NCBI GenBank assembly: GCA_002470565.1
Contig: DKMQ01000083.1
Coordinates: 2,310-8,694 of the forward strand
Direction of reading: 5' to 3'
DNA from: Oceanospirillaceae bacterium UBA7410
GTDB taxonomy: Bacteria > Pseudomonadota > Gammaproteobacteria > Pseudomonadales > Balneatricaceae
Length of the DNA: 6,385 nucleotides
Part shown: in pieces, positions 5,634 through 6,385 of the stretch
How the letters are laid out: every line of letters begins with the position of its first letter
How positions within the stretch are numbered: position 1 is the stretch's first letter
Position numbers and translations under genes: made by a program
Notes under the pieces: generated by a model
What the model was told of the DNA's origin: nothing
Databases searched by the model: none
Seen by the model: only the letters and a program-made list of their open reading frames with translations

Positions 5634-6385
5634 ATGACCCTTTCACCACTGCAGCTTAGACAACAGATCCGTAGCGGCTCTATGACCAGTAACACCTCTG
5701 GTTTGTGCTCAGGTTATGTACAGGGAAATCTGTGTATTTTACCTGAAGCTTATGCCAATGATTTTTTAAAATTTTGCCACCTCAACCCAAAACCATGCCC
5801 TATTATTGGCATGTCTGAAAAGCCCGGAGACTTTCGTCTAAAAAGCTTAGGTCAAGACATCGACCTGCGCACCGATATTCCTCAATATAGGCTTTTCAAT
5901 CATGGCAAAGCTGATCATCAAGTGGGCAACATTCTTGATCATTGGCGTGATGATTTAGTGGCCTTTGTGCTTGGTTGTTCTTTCTCTTTTGAGGAAGCGC
6001 TAATAGCAGATGGGCTAGAGGTTCGTAACCTTACCGAAGGTGTAAATGTTCCCATGTATCGCACTAACATTGCCTGTAAAAAAGCAGGGCCATTTGCGGG
6101 CAATATGGTGGTTAGCATGCGGCCATACAAACCTGCAGATGCTATAAGAGCGATTCAAATATGCAGCAGATTCCCTTCTGTACATGGCGCTCCAGTGCAT
6201 TTTGGCTCACCTGGCGACATTGGCATTACAGATTTAAACCAACCTGATTTTGGTGATCGAGTCACCCTTAAAGACGGTGAAATACCTGTGTTTTGGGCTT
6301 GTGGAGTAACACCTCAAGTAGCCGTTGAAAAAGCTAAACCATCATTTTGTATTACTCATGCACCTGGCTGTATGTTGGTTACCGA
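5634..6385 (+). CDS. YcsI/DUF1445 family putative hydro-lyase (3' end cut by window)
   Basis: The frame is open from ATG at 5634 to the right edge: 250 full codons and no stop. Family proteins are about 260-270 residues, so only some 10-15 residues should be missing. Family-typical stretches are [11 protein letters not shown] (27-37), [16 protein letters not shown] (44-59), [17 protein letters not shown] (72-88), [10 protein letters not shown] (114-123), [10 protein letters not shown] (139-148), [13 protein letters not shown] (152-164), [15 protein letters not shown] (184-198), FWACGVTPQ (220-228) and [11 protein letters not shown] (240-250). Bacterial members are usually named putative hydro-lyases; the mammalian relative DGLUCY carries this domain and converts D-glutamate to 5-oxo-D-proline. 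No signal peptide is seen, so it is cytoplasmic. The start has a weak GGA six bases upstream; ATG at 5682 (residue 17) is a less likely alternative. It is divergent from the peptidoglycan genes. The family call is firm; the substrate here is inference. Confidence 0.9.
   Translation, partial: MTLSPLQLRQQIRSGSMTSNTSGLCSGYVQGNLCILPEAYANDFLKFCHLNPKPCPIIGMSEKPGDFRLKSLGQDIDLRTDIPQYRLFNHGKADHQVGNILDHWRDDLVAFVLGCSFSFEEALIADGLEVRNLTEGVNVPMYRTNIACKKAGPFAGNMVVSMRPYKPADAIRAIQICSRFPSVHGAPVHFGSPGDIGITDLNQPDFGDRVTLKDGEIPVFWACGVTPQVAVEKAKPSFCITHAPGCMLVT

Noticed and set aside
5939..6200. Two minus-strand open frames of about 60 codons opposite the DUF1445 gene.
   Set aside because: The plus strand here encodes conserved DUF1445 motifs; the two antisense frames overlap each other and match nothing I recognise.

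Overview
The window looks like a chromosomal segment of a gammaproteobacterium, probably a marine or free-living lineage with moderate-to-low GC. The basis is the gene order mltB-rlpA-dacA-ybeD-lipB-lipA, which is the known gammaproteobacterial cell-wall/lipoate cluster, and the close likeness of LipA, LipB and PBP5 to E. coli and Pseudomonas proteins. The genus cannot be fixed from this sequence alone.

Layout. Positions 16-5333 hold six genes, all on the minus strand, so they are transcribed from right to left: mltB, rlpA, dacA, ybeD, lipB, lipA. Gaps are short (36 bp, about 100 bp, a 4-bp ATGA overlap, a 26-bp or smaller overlap, 25 bp), which suggests one operon with a possible internal promoter before dacA. 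Positions 5334-5633 are a 300-bp non-coding divergent promoter region. It carries a palindrome next to mltB and five copies of the hexamer TATCAA/TTGATA. From 5634 a plus-strand gene of the YcsI/DUF1445 family (putative hydro-lyase, related to D-glutamate cyclase) runs off the right edge, probably only a few residues short of its end.

How the genes work together. MltB (soluble periplasmic lytic transglycosylase), RlpA (outer-membrane lipoprotein lytic transglycosylase with a SPOR domain) and DacA (PBP5-type D,D-carboxypeptidase) all trim or cut peptidoglycan. YbeD is a small ACT-like-fold protein of unknown role. LipB and LipA act in sequence to build the lipoyl cofactor on carrier proteins. 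The DUF1445 gene is divergent and may handle D-glutamate, a peptidoglycan amino acid, but this link is inference.

Overall this is mostly an ordinary, conserved region. I found no new multi-gene system. The most notable signals are the structured divergent intergenic region, the unusual start context of lipB, and a strong hairpin in the dacA leader.
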